Part shown: one piece after another, positions 1-11,767 of the stretch | How positions within the stretch are numbered: the stretch's first letter is position 1 | Layout of the letters: each line of letters opens with the position of its first letter | NCBI GenBank assembly: GCA_002197995.1 | Contig: NGZR01000005.1 | Coordinates: 3,100,001 to 3,164,000, forward strand | Origin: Gaeumannomyces sp. JS-464 | Lineage: Eukaryota; Ascomycota; Sordariomycetes; Magnaporthales; Magnaporthaceae | DNA length: 64,000 nucleotides | Direction of reading: 5' to 3' | Made by a program: the position numbers and the translations under genes | The notes under the pieces: model-generated | The model's input: only the letters and a program-made list of their open reading frames with translations | What the model was told of the DNA's origin: nothing | Databases searched by the model: none

Positions 1-3000
1 ATAGCGCACATCACGGTCCCTGCACTTGTCGCCACGGCCGTAGGGTCTCTGACTATCAACCGGAACCATATTGAAGAGCTGGTCGGCTCGTCCCTGCTGC
101 CGTCAGCCACTCTGTCCAAGACACCGGTCTTGATGATGCGCATGATTGGTGACGTTATCGAACCCACCATCACGGTCAAGATGCACGGCATCAACTTGGA
201 GTACAGGGTCCCGACTATAATTGACCTGTTGGAGCTGGACAAAGATGCCACCCCGGAGGACTTCGAGGCAGGTCTGGCAGCCTCGGTCGCGCAGCTGGGC
301 GAGCAAGCCCACATGGCAATCGCTAGCCAAACCAGCACCACAGTGAGATCCGCCCTGGAAGCGGACAGATCAAGAACAAGCCTCCGAAGGTCGACGTAGC
401 CTTCATCGACTGCATCATCGGCCTGAACCCTCTTGGGCTGACGTCCAAGATGGGCATTGTTCTTGCCGACAGCCGCCTTGTGTTTAACCTGGGCGACAGG
501 GGAGACGTCGAGGTGGTCTGGAATTTGAAGAAGGCCTCGATTGTTCTTATCGACGACATCTCTGTCTTCGATGCGGAGGAGGACAGACCGCCGACGAGAC
601 ACGCGCACCGGTCATCGGACGCTTCCGCAGCGAGGCAAAAACTGTGGGGGATGGAGTCGAGCCTTTGCTCCAAAGGCTTCGTCAGCGTCTGCCAGATCCA
701 CTCGGCGTCGGTGACTGTGCGTGTGGCAGACGACGAAGCTGGTGATAAGGCCGTTGAGGCCGAGATCAGGGACAACCTTCTTGTGCTCGAGACTTGCGCC
801 GACTCGACACAGACGCTGATTGCGCTTGCGAACGCGCTCAAGCCCCCAACGCCGCCAAGCAAGGAGGTCAAGTTCAAGACGGAGATCATCCCGGTGCAGG
901 ATCTCCTGGCCTCCATCTCTCCAGACGCGTTCGGCAAAGCAGAGGGTGATTACAACTTCGACGATGACTTTGGCGAAGCGAGAGGTTTGCCCGGCGATGA
1001 TGATGTTTCTGACGGTGGTTCCGAGATGATCGGCGCAATGGAAGCGCAGTACTATCCTCACCCTGAAGAAGGGCGCGGCGAGAAACTGTTCGACGCGTCG
1101 TCGTCTATGACATCAGATCGCACGACGACGCAGGAAACGCACGACGACGGTGTACTGCTTGACTTGGACCAGCCGGATTCCGGAGACCTTGGCATCGACG
1201 ACAACTTCTTCGGCGCAGCCTCTGTGGCCAAAGGCGCTGGGCACAAGTGGGACTCTGCGAGAAACAAGAAGGATGACTCGGACGACAAGAAGACCGCCAA
1301 GAGCCTGCTGAAGGTGAAGGTGCGTGATGTGCACGTCATCTGGAACCTGTTTGACGGCTACGACTGGCAGCGCACGCGGGATGCTATCAGCAAGACGGTG
1401 CAGGAGGTCGAGGCCAAGGCGTACGAGCGGCGGGCGCGGCTTGACAGGCGGTCGGCGTACGATCAGGACTTTGAGGAAGAGGAGACGGTCATCGGCGACT
1501 TCCTCTTCAACTCGATTTACATCGGAATCCCCGCGCATCAGGACCCGCGCGAGCTGTCCAACGGGATCGCCCAAGACCTCTACGGCGATCGACAAACTGA
1601 CACCGAGTCGATAGCGACGACTCAGGTCACGGCGACGCCGAGCCGCCTCGGAGGCCCATCCTCACGGCCCAAGGCCAGGAGGCTGAAGCTCCACCGGAGC
1701 AGACACCACAAGATCACATTCGAGCTGCGCGGTGTCAGCGTTGACCTGGCCACGTTCCCCCGCGGTTCTGGAGAGACGGAAAGCTCTGTGGACTTGAGTG
1801 TCAAGGACCTCGACATTTTCGACCATGTGCCAGGGTCGACATGGAAGAAGTTTGCCACATATGACCGCGATGCGGGCGAGCGCGAGATCAAGAGCAACAT
1901 GGTGCAGCTCGAGCTGCTCAACGTCAGGCCGGTGCCAGACCTCGCCGCCACCGAAATCGTGCTAAAGGTCAGCCTTCTTCCTCTCAGACTGCACGTCGAC
2001 CAAGACGCGCTCGACTTCATCACGCGCTTCTTCGAGTTCAAGGACGACTCGATCCCCCTGCCGGGCTCGCCGAGCGATGTGCCGTTCATCCAGCGGGCCG
2101 AGATCAGTGCAATACCTGTCAGGCTCGACTTCAAGCCAAAGCGCGTCGACTACGCTGGCCTCAGGTCCGGGCACACGACCGAGTTCATGAACTTCATGAT
2201 CCTCGACGGCGCGAGCATGACGATGCGCCACACGATCCTCTACGGCGTCTCTGGGTTCGAGAGACTGGGCAAGACGCTCAACGACATCTGGATGCCAGAC
2301 ATCAAGCGCAACCAGCTGCCAGGCGTCTTGGCCGGTCTTGCTCCCGTCCGGTCTCTCGTCAATGTCGGCAGCGGGTTCCGACACCTCGTGGAGATCCCAG
2401 TGCGCGAATATAAACAGGACGGACGCGTCATGCGGTCCCTTGGCAGGGGCGCTGCGCTCTTCGCGCGCACGACGGGCACCGAGATGGTTCAAGCTGGGCG
2501 CCAAGGTGGCCGTTGGCACCCAGTACGTCCTGCAAGGGGCCGAGGGCTTGCTGGTCAGCAACCCCGAGCAGGGTGGCGGCGCGGGAGCGTCCTCATCTGC
2601 CGGCGTATCGTCGGGATGGGACTCCGATGAGCCGTCGGACTCTGAGGAGCGGAAGCAGATTTCGCTGTACGCGGACCAGCCGACAGGGGTGATTCAGGGC
2701 TTGCGGCATGCCTACTCAAGTCTGAGCCGTGACCTTAGCGTGGCTCGCGACGCCATCATCGCCGTCCCCGCCGAGGTGATGGAGAGCTCGAGCGCAAAGG
2801 GAGCAGCCAAGGCGGTCATCATGAGGGCGCCGACAATCATCTTCAGGCCGGCCATCGGAGCCACCAAAGCCATTGGGCAAACACTCATGGGCGCCACCAA
2901 CAGCCTGGATCCGCAAAATATCCGCCGCATGGAAGATGTAAGTATTTTATCCGCTTATATCCTCCTGGTACATGCTGTCGCCATCATCAGGGCTACTGGC

Positions 3001-3087
3001 TATGCACTCTGGCCGGCCGATGCGATGGAATAAGTATCATGAACTGACTGGAGTGCACAGAAATACAAACCAGGTCCTGGCCGCTAG
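1..3087 (+). CDS. ATG2: Autophagy-related protein 2, C-terminal part (5' truncated by window edge, two frame breaks)
   Basis: This is the C-terminal part (about 987 residues) of Atg2, the rod-shaped lipid-transfer protein that bridges the ER and the growing phagophore in macroautophagy. The reading is open from base 1. Recognisable family stretches are [20 protein letters not shown] near 420-480, the long ATG_C region around 1690-2440, and the ending NSLDPQN..RRMED. A GT-AG intron at 2938-3060 separates MED from the last eight codons (KYKPGPGR, stop 3085-3087), matching the usual Atg2 end. Two single-base frame breaks interrupt the conserved reading: one base appears missing near 366-369 (EADR/IKNKPPK junction) and one extra base near 2486-2488 ([13 protein letters not shown] junction). 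Similarity continues without a gap across both, so sequence error is more likely than decay. The 5' part of the gene lies outside the window. Confidence 0.9.
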
Positions 3088-4149
3088 GCTCGTCGCCAGC
3101 GCCACTAAACCCGCCCGTCCATTAAAGAACTGGGCAACCCTTCCATCCGTCGGTTGCCTACTAATAGAGCTAACATTGTCGACATCATTTGGTCTTTCCT
3201 TTCTGAATTTCCCCTCGCGTCTATCTTGTTTTTCCAGCCACGGAGCTTGCGCGTTCTCGGTTCTGAAAGGGGTGTTGGCGTCTGATATCCACAAATTTGT
3301 CCGTTATTGCTTGCGATGATGCTACCAATCCGCACAGAACATTGCGTTATATCTCTATTATCATTCTCTTTTTTTGTTCTTTCTGTTTTGGCTTGACCAT
3401 TTCCTACGTCACGGTTTGGTTACCTCTTTTTTGCATTAGAATGGCGTCCCCTGGGCAAAGCCAGCCCGGCATGATGGCAAACGCGAATAGAAACATCGCA
3501 TGACGCATGGGGCCACACTACCTACCCGTCTACCACATCCCTACATACCCCTTACTTTCGTTTTGATAACGTCTTGGGGACTTTTCAGATGACCAGAATG
3601 TATGTATTTACGAGCAAGGGAGGAGAGCGTGAGATGCCAAGAGGCAGCAGAGAGGGCAATGGACCCTTGGCTCACGCCGGAGACACAGCTATTTTTTCCA
3701 AATCAGAACAGCCGCCAGCTGTCGCTACCACAGAACAGCTTATGTAGATAAACGGAATATATCGAGTTGGATGGCTACGCAATCGACACAGTTCCACTTG
3801 GCTCGTGAGTTGGTGATAATTCCCAAGTCGAGAGAATGGGTAGAAACACCGGATGTCAGCTAGCGGGTCACGAGAGATATTTACGTCTTTTTTTTTCTGG
3901 TATCCAGAATACATAGATAATCCGGCGAGACGTTCATAAAGGGATATCATACAGCAAAGTGCCCGCACGAGGCTTATTCCCGGGCGGACGGACCCTGTCG
4001 TCACCAAGCCAAACTCCTCAAGAACATTATATGACAAATGCGCCTGGTATCCTTAGCCGATCGGTCGACCGCTCGGTCTCCTCCTCACGGGTATCGTTAC
4101 TTCACCGCCCCCCCCCCCCCCCCCCCCCCCCCAGGCAGGGCTGCCTGCT
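3088..4149. other. Spacer between convergent ATG2 and phosphodiesterase genes
   Basis: This stretch of about 1.1 kb lies between two 3' ends and should hold both 3' untranslated regions. It is AT-richer than the coding DNA and holds T-rich runs around 3370 and 3890 and a 25-base C run at 4108-4132. No convincing coding exon or RNA gene was seen. Confidence 0.6.
4108..4132 (+). repeat. Poly-C homopolymer (25 C)
   Basis: An uninterrupted run of 25 C on the plus strand, about 18 bp beyond the stop codon of the minus-strand phosphodiesterase, so probably G25 in its 3' UTR. Long G/C homopolymers are rare compared with A/T runs and are prone to length error. Confidence 0.95.
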
Positions 4150-5430
4150 TTATCCCCTCATGCCGTCCCTGACCCGTTTCCTTTCGGACCCGAGCCTGAC
4201 GCGCATGACCAGTATAAAGACGGCGACCAGCATCTGTATCAGGACGACCTCGGCGTACAGGCGCGTCCACCTCCAGGCCTTGGAGTCGGGCCGGCGCCCG
4301 TCTGGGCCTTCCTTGGGGGCGGCAGTCCCCGGGTCGAACCGGTCGCCGCCGCCACCGTCGCCGTTCCTCTCGTCGGCATACCTCTGGCAGACCTCGAGGT
4401 ACAGCTTGGGGTCGTCGGTGATGACGCCCGAGATGCCGCCCTTTTTGATGCTCCACTCCATCCACTCGACCTCGTTGACCGTCCAGACGAACACCTGGCG
4501 GCCCCTGGCCTCTGCGGCGCGGATGAAGCGCGTGCCGGCGGGGCCGACCAGCATCTTCTGCAGCAGGTTGAAGGACACGTTTGAGTGCTTGAGAAGCTCC
4601 CACGCGTACGCCTTGGACCAGCCAATGTATGCCACCCCAAAACCGGGGAGCAGCAGGCTGCAGCGACGCATGTAGTTGGCCTACGTCAGACGAGATGTAA
4701 TGTCAGCCATCCGCGCGTCATCCAGTTGCCTCGGCAGATAGCTGCGAGCGAGTCGCATGGCTGCGAGGCTGCGAGAGTAGCGGTCCGGTCATCTTACATC
4801 CCAACAACCCATTATTATCCTGTCCTTCCAAGGCCTTGCGCTCGGAACCGACGCGAACGTCTCTCCTGCCCTCCTGATGAGCTCGTCCGGGTCGTCGTCC
4901 CTCTTGATGTCCAGCAGGAGCCACACATGCTCCATGCCGGGCTGCGTCAGATATTCCAGCAGTTCTGCCAGGCGCGGCATCGGTGACGGTGGGCTCCTGA
5001 CGGTGCGCAGCGTGCTAACGTAGCTCCAATCACAGTCTGACAGCTTCATGTCTTGACCGAAACACCGCTTTAGTGTGCCATCCTGGGGGGCGCACGGGTA
5101 TTCATGTCAGAGCGGACTTGACTTCCTACGGATCGCTCGCTAGTTGGGGCGAGCGGCTGGCAAACTTACATGTGATAGAACGACAACCTTGTCTTTTGTC
5201 AGATGAAGGTCCGTTTCAATGGCATGCGCACCGACCGCAATGGCATTGGCAAAGGCGTTCATGGTGTTCTCGGGCCACTCGGCTTTGTAGCCGCGGTGGG
5301 CGATGGCCTGCGGCATGCGTCCGCCCCAGGGACCCTGTATCGCATCTGCGAATGGGGCTGGAGGGAATATGCGCTTGGGGTAGCCATCGAGGAGCGGAGC
5401 CTTCTCCGACGGGTTTGGTAATATGCTCAT
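4150..5430 (-). CDS. Glycerophosphodiester phosphodiesterase, Pgc1-like (phosphatidylglycerol phospholipase C type)
   Basis: A 358-residue protein from three exons: 5430-5170, 5082-4798 and 4680-4150, with canonical gtaagt/gtaaga donors. It has the GDPD fold signature: AIAHRGYKAEWPENT near residues 42-57 (catalytic HR, and EN), GAHAIETDLHLTKD near 67-80 (metal-binding E and D), and LSHDGTLKR near 85-93, whose catalytic His-Asp pair is joined across intron 1. The C-terminus has one hydrophobic segment (about residues 322-341, AEVVLIQMLVAVFILVMRV) followed by a basic tail, as expected for a tail-anchored enzyme. Yeast Pgc1 degrades phosphatidylglycerol at lipid droplets and the ER, and the same role is inferred here. 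The ATG at 5430 was chosen because a compact N-terminus leads straight into the domain. The frame is intact. Confidence 0.88.
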
Positions 5431-8400
5431 GATGGCTGGGTTGATGATGTGCTGAACAAGACGCTGCTTGCCGAGTTTACCAAGATTGCTTGGGCACCCC
5501 CTGAAGTGCACGTGCCGTGCTACTTGTTTCGGGAGCCGCTCAAGTGCAAGAGAGACTGCGATAGAGATAGTCTCTCGAGGAGAAAACCTGCGATGGGCTG
5601 CGAGAGTGATTCCCAGAATATCGAGACGCACAGCTGGCCTGATAAAAAAAAATAAAAATAAAAAAGATGCACCGCCCAAAGCTAGCAGCTGCGGGCGTGT
5701 CCTGGTGATTTGTACTCCTCGACACCTTCGGATACTAATATTGGCGTCGTCAGCAGGGGAGGGAGGCTGAGAGGAAAAAGTGGTCACGGGCGAGAGCTAG
5801 TGTCAGGCAAGAGCACCAGCAGCCAAAGCTGGAAGATGCTGCGAGCTGCATGCAGGAGTGCGGACAAAGGACAGCCCCGAGAGCGTCTGGGAGGCGCGGA
5901 GGGAGCGGCGTATCAGTAGCCTTAAGTCCGTCCATGGCGCAGGCGAAGACAAGATGCGTACGCGTTGGCCAGGCCGGCTGGACTGGCTGTGCAGGCGAGG
6001 AGGCAGACAGGCATGGAGGCAGCAGGCAGTCAAACAGGCGACGAAAACTGTCCCCGGCTGCTGGGCTCCAGACCCGGCGGCGCCGGCTTGGAGCGTTCTC
6101 GGCTCGAGTTCTCGGCTCGAGGAGCGCGGTCGAACCATTGCTCAGATGCAAGCCACATGGCCACCTCGGGGAGAGCAAAGCAGGGGCAGGTGCTTGATTT
6201 GGCGGTTGGCATGCATGGGTGGACGGTGATGATTGGATGTTGGGGCTGGGGGAAGGAGCAAGCAAGGCAAGGCGGGGTCAAGTAAATTCCCGCGAACCCG
6301 ATGAGAGGTTTGCCTGTGATGGGGCGAAACGGAAATAAGCTTGGATTTCCCACTCACTCGGGAAAGCCTGAACAGAAAAAGGGCTTGGCTTTGCGTCCAC
6401 GGCGGATGCGTGGCGCTCCGAATCGTACGTTTATTGCTGCAAGGAGGGTGGACGGTCGGCTGCCTACTCGATGCAAGGTCGGGGAGAAGAAGAAGCGTTC
6501 GATCGATGTTGGTTACCAGCCGGCAGGCCAGTTGGTTTGTTTTTGGCACAGGGGGTGGAACGGGGTCGAGTCGAGGGAGCCAGCGCACGACGGGCGGTGG
6601 GAAAAGGCCGTGACAGGAGCCCGCCTGGGACCGCGTAAGAGAAGAGGGTGGTCGGTCGAGGCGGTGATATATCGGCCAGAATACTGGCTAGCTGTCTTTA
6701 CTTTTGTCCTGTTCAGTCCTCCTTGCTTTTTTTTATTCTCTCGTTTTCCCACCTGATCTTTTGCGTGTTCTTGCGCGCGCGCGCGCGCGCGGAGCTCCGG
6801 CGAGGACCCGAAACATACAGGGGATCCAGTGGGTGCAGAGAGCGCGTCTGGTCCTATCCACGTTATGGCCAGGCACCGAGCCCCCCTGGGCAAACAAACG
6901 CAGGGCGCCTTGTGTGACACGCTAGCGGATGCGACCCGCGCTACTTTCCCTTGATCCCTTCTCAGTTCAGCCGCTGCGGCTTGTTGCAGTATGCTCCTTT
7001 TTTTTTCTTTTCTTCTTGTGCCTGGCAATACTTCCTGTCCAAAACGCCAGCGCCCACCCACAGCGGCCCGCTCGAGCCAGTCGTCCGGTCTTTGCTCGCG
7101 AGGGAAAAGGAGTCGGTTGGTCTTGCTGCTCCATACGCGGGCCTTGGGTTGTTGGGAAGAGGACCAAAACCCCTTTACCTAAGGGCTTTCTACGGGTGCT
7201 GGCTTCATTCTCCAGTGCAGCGGCGCCGTGATCGACGCCGATCAACAGGGCCTGTAAAACTACCACACGCACGTGCGCTAGCACATATCCACTGAGCTTA
7301 AACCCAGGAGAAAAAGCCGACAAGCTCCACTAAAAGTGGCACCCACCAGAGTTCCATCACCAACGGGTCGCTTGGCCGAGGACGCCGCCCGCAGCAAAGT
7401 GAAGCCTCGATGTGCACCACTGCCCGCCGCGGCGAGAAGCCATATGAGGTTACAATAGTACCGTACTGTTGAGGGTTTGTTACCTACCTACCTCGGTGAT
7501 GAGTATACTTACCGCCGGGCTTCCTTCCGAGGCCCTGTTCTCTGTCCGTCTATGAAGTTTGACGCGCATGTCGCCTTACCTACCAAGTTCCGAACAAACA
7601 ACATTTCAGGGCTGATATTGCACCCTGAGAGCGCAACCATTGCCAGCTGCCGACGCTTCCACTTACCCAGCAGCGGTTCGGCGCCCCCATCATCTCAGAC
7701 GGTGTCACCTGTCAATTCCCGCCTTGTTCGTAGTTTAAGCGAAGTGTCAACTCGACCGAGGCGCCCGAAGAGCGGGAGGCTCCGTCGGGGAGCGCCGCTT
7801 GTTCATGCCGCTCCCTTCGTCGCTATTCTCCCCCGCTGCAAAAGAGCCTTCTTCCGCGCCCTTTCGGCACCGAGCCCGCGGGACCAGCACCCCACGCACG
7901 CGTTCCACCCCGGTGGGCCGGACAGGATCGGGCCTGGGTCCTTGGCTTGGATCCCGGTGGAGCAGACGAGGGAGGACCGCCCACGGGCGCTTATCAGATG
8001 GAAATCCTTTTCTGTCGTTGCGCACCACCAAATAAGAAGGTGCCGGTCATGACCTTTGCAGTTGATATCATTCGCGGAGAGCCAGTCTGAAGGAAACAGT
8101 GTCCACCGCATATCGCCGCCGCCCTGCGCGAACCAAACCCCACCGATCGGCCCCATAAGGTCCACAAAGCTTGAGTTACATCCTGTTTCGCCCACGGTTT
8201 CAAACCCCTTTCTACCACTAATATGAAACCAACTGCTCGCGACAGCCTCCGACTCACGCTGGCATTGCCCTCCCGCCTACCAGCAGCCATTGAATGACTT
8301 GCGTACCCAATCTCACCTCCATTTAAAGAAGGACCAACGATAACAAGCGACCGTTTGAGTTGCTGATTTGACATGACAAGCTTCGTCAACCTTTGCATTT

Positions 8401-8737
8401 TTATTCACCTCGTCCCACGCCTCCCGGGTTGCGTCCATTTGTCACTGCAAACTTGAAATCGACGAATCCTAAACTCCGCCCTCGTAGTTACCCCACATCC
8501 ACCGTCATAACTCATTCCAACCCATTGCACACAAAACGTACCCTCACATCCAAAAAAGTACTCAGAGCAGAGCCCCTATAACTCGAGTATCAACATAAAG
8601 GAATTCCAACCCACACATAAATAAGCCACTCGTGGCATCAATCAAAGCATTATAGGCAACAAGGAGGATAGCCGGCACGATCAAAGTAAAGAAAAGAGAA
8701 AGAAACGCTAGAAGCACCCAAAAACCAGAGCAAAACA
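5431..8737. other. Long spacer (upstream of phosphodiesterase, downstream of facB)
   Basis: About 3.3 kb with no recognisable protein or RNA gene. Open frames here look like GC-rich random frames. It holds a (GC)n tract at 6772-6791, several short A/T runs (5642-5664, 6728-6734) and TACCTACCTACCT at 7481-7493. It should contain the promoter and leader of the phosphodiesterase and the 3' UTR of facB. Confidence 0.5.
6772..6791. repeat. (GC)n microsatellite
   Basis: About ten GC dinucleotides in a perfect alternating purine-pyrimidine tract, in a non-coding spacer. Such tracts can adopt Z-DNA. Confidence 0.9.
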
Positions 8738-11700
8738 TCAGAGCCCAAATGTATCAAACCCATCAAGCATCAGCCCATCCGAGCTGGCTGCCATGGTTGT
8801 TGGGACGAGCCGGCGGCGGAAATCAAGGTGGCCGCTGCTACTGCCCGCCAAACCGAGGTCGATGTCGTCACCCCCAGAGCTGAGTGACTCGTCACTCATG
8901 CTTAGAACGCTCTGGGGCGCCGGTGTCCCGTCGAGTTCACCACCAGGGCCAATCCGGAAGCCTGAAAGGTCCCATGAGTCAGGTGACCAACCCCCGGACG
9001 ACGCTGACACGGGCGTCTCCGCAAACGAGATCCCTGGCCCGCCGTAGATGGCGTCATACACGTTGACCTGGCCGCCGTCCATGGATCCCAGGAGCGCCTC
9101 CCACTCAGCTGTCGAAACCGTCGATGATGGGATCTTCTGGCTATTGTGGCTGGCTGCCGCGTACAGCCCCTGTTGCTGTGCGGAAGCCGAAGCCGCTGGA
9201 GGTTGGTGGCGGGGCCGTGACTGAACTGGGGACGGGGGTTGCGAATGCTGTGAAGACCCCCTGAGCGACAGGAAGTCGAGGCTCTGGCCCCCGTTGGGTT
9301 TCGGCTGCGGAGACACCCTCGCCATCATGTGCGCTTGCGAAAGAGACAACCGGTGGTCTCGTTTCGAGAGCTGGGGCCCCTCATATCTGCCGCTATTGTC
9401 GAGCGAGGACCGAGAATTCGAGCGCGGCAGTTCCGGTCGAGGCGCAGTGTGCGGTACCGTCATCCTCCGCACCCTGTCGTGCTGCATCATCAGGTCAGTC
9501 TCGCTCATGCTGACGCCCGCGAGGCGGCCCAGAGGACAGGAGCCTTTCCTCGAGAGGACCTGAGCCGACGAAGCGCCATGTACAGCGGCCGGAGGTGATG
9601 CCCTCTGCGAAGGCTGAGCCGACACCACGGTATCCGGGCTGTGGCTCGGGGGAGTAGGAAGCGCTGAGGGCTGCTGGGCGTCTTCTACCGTGACAAGCAC
9701 GTTGGAGACACGTTTGAAGTCGTAAGAACCGGGTGCCTTGGCCTTCTCAACGATCCGGATGACAGCATTAACGAGGTTTTCCGTATCCTTGAGGAGTTTG
9801 CTGTCATGCTTGAGATCGATGCCTCGGTAAAGCAGCTCCATGCCACAGATGATCAGGAGATCCGATTTGTTGAGGCAGAAAGAGAAGGACATATTCCTCT
9901 CTTCGAGGAGCTGAACGATCTGGATCATATGCTTGCTGGATTCGCTCACTGCGAAGATGGCTGATGCAGCCTTGGACCCGAGACTTGAGCCAAGTGCAGG
10001 CCGGAAGATGAGTGTCCGTATGTAGTAGTAGGCGAGAGCCTGGGGGTAAAATATCAGCATATTATCACAGAACACATGCGGTAGCCTGTGGGCGGATTTT
10101 TTTTTTCCTACCAGCAGAGGAGATCGACTTCCTGTAACATTGGTTGACGGTTTGTCTTGCTTGAACGTGAGCTTGAGGTGCTGAGGCAGCTTCTCGGACC
10201 AGTCATCAATCTCGGCAGCAAGGGCCGTCATCTTCTGCAGAGACAATTCGTGTGACGTCGAAGCCGGATAGATCTTCTCCAGCACCGTTGCGAGAATGCG
10301 CGCAGCTTTGAACAGTGCAAGAGCACTAGACAACCGCGTGTACTCGCCAGGGAGCGTGGGCTGGAAAGCCCTTCTCGGTCACATACTCGTCGTCTGTGTC
10401 GGATGGATACTCGGCATGGATGTCGTCCTCATTCAAAAGCTTAGGAAGGCCAAGAATTGCTGCCGAGAAGCTGAAGGTGGAAGATGATTGTTAGTACGAA
10501 GCACCCAGGAGTGAGCCAGCGCACAAGACGAGAAGACGTACCAGTCAAGCGTGTAGAGCGTCCAAAACACCTTCTTCCGGGTTTCGATGGTAAGCGCTCC
10601 AAAGGAAAAGCGCTTCTGGCTTTGGTGAAGGCCGAGCCTGTGAGAGAGACCGACGGCGATTCCCTTGTAGTGTTGGAGGCGCTTATAATCCGCCCTGACA
10701 GTGCAGAACATGAGGGCCAAAATGAGGCATTGGAGGGTGAGGATGGTGTTGTCCATCATGACGGCCTCAAGCGACCTCTGCCACTGCTGCTCGCAAACCG
10801 CAATCTGATCGAGGTCGGGGTTTTCTCCCGAGAGAGCGGCGATACTGAACACCAAATACAGCTGCGCAAGCTTGTGGTGGCTTTTGACCTTCTCAGGATC
10901 GGCCACAAACTCTTCATAAATGACGAGGAAGGTCGGCTTGTGAAGAACAGGGAAGAGAGGGGCCCATTCCTGGAAGAAGACATTGACACAGCGATCGGAA
11001 AACAGACGCGGAGGAACTCGAAGCTGCTCGGGAGGCGGGTTTGCTACGAGAGGATAGCAGCCCTGGATATGAAGAAACGCTTCAGTGTTGAACTCCGCGC
11101 ACGATTTTCCATTCTCTTGCATCTTGCGCTTGAACGCCTCTGTAATCAGACGCCATTAGCTTGATTGGCACAGAAGACATACCCGGCAGCGGGACGAGAA
11201 TCCACATACCAATAAACGCTCGGCCACTTGAAGCGCCCATGAAATACGAGTCGGAGTTCTCGACACCAAGAAGAAGAGGAGATGCCTGGACACGGAAGGT
11301 GTCCTCTTTTGGAGGAGGGACGCCATGGAAGTCTCTCCTGGCGTCCTGGAGCGGTGTCGTGCAGTTGGCGGGCCCCTCAGGTAGGCGACGGCTGTTTCCG
11401 TGCATCCGTGACAGCATGTCGATCTTCTCGTCCTTTTCGTCCAGGAGGTCCTTGAGATCACGGACTTCGGCCTCGAGTGCTCTTACACGCTCCTCGAGCG
11501 ACTCTGTGTAGCCCCTGGGGAAGGCCCTCCTGCTCAGCTTATCGCTTGTCCGACACTCGAAGCCGACATTGGCACATTGCGTGCACGTCGGCCTTATGCC
11601 ATCACATCGAATTTTCTGCTATCAGGTTAGACACATGGATTTTCGACTGGCGCGCGGAGGCGGTATGAAACACCTACCTTGCTTCGGCAGCGGTCGCAAG

Positions 11701-11767
11701 CCTGGGCGATACGGCTCTGCGAGCTCGTGCCCACCTTGATCACTTTCATGGGCAGGATCCCAGGCAT
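8738..11767 (-). CDS. facB: FacB/Cat8-type Zn(II)2Cys6 transcriptional activator of acetate/gluconeogenic metabolism (one frame break)
   Basis: Five exons: 11767-11678, 11615-11210, 11139-10542, 10470-10112 and 10039-8738, giving about 917 residues. The N-terminus [13 protein letters not shown] precedes a binuclear zinc cluster, [29 protein letters not shown], split by intron 1. A basic linker and a coiled coil follow ([28 protein letters not shown]). The fungal-specific transcription-factor middle domain spans the third to fifth exons, and the C-terminal third is a disordered Ser/Pro/Gln-rich activation-type region ending DGFDTFGL. This architecture matches FacB of Aspergillus and Cat8 of yeast, which switch on acetate use, the glyoxylate cycle and gluconeogenesis. 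One apparent extra base in the triplet at 10365-10367 breaks the frame inside [22 protein letters not shown], and the conserved sequence resumes at once. The start was chosen at the first ATG before the family-typical N-terminus. Confidence 0.9.

Noticed and set aside
2630..3033. A separate small gene beginning at about 2338 in another frame
   Set aside because: Its sequence is the direct continuation of Atg2 after a one-base frame break.
5431..5787. An N-terminal extension of the phosphodiesterase with a hydrophobic FLFLFFFI stretch
   Set aside because: The hydrophobic part comes from a T/A-rich low-complexity run in non-coding DNA; the ATG at 5430 gives the family-like protein.
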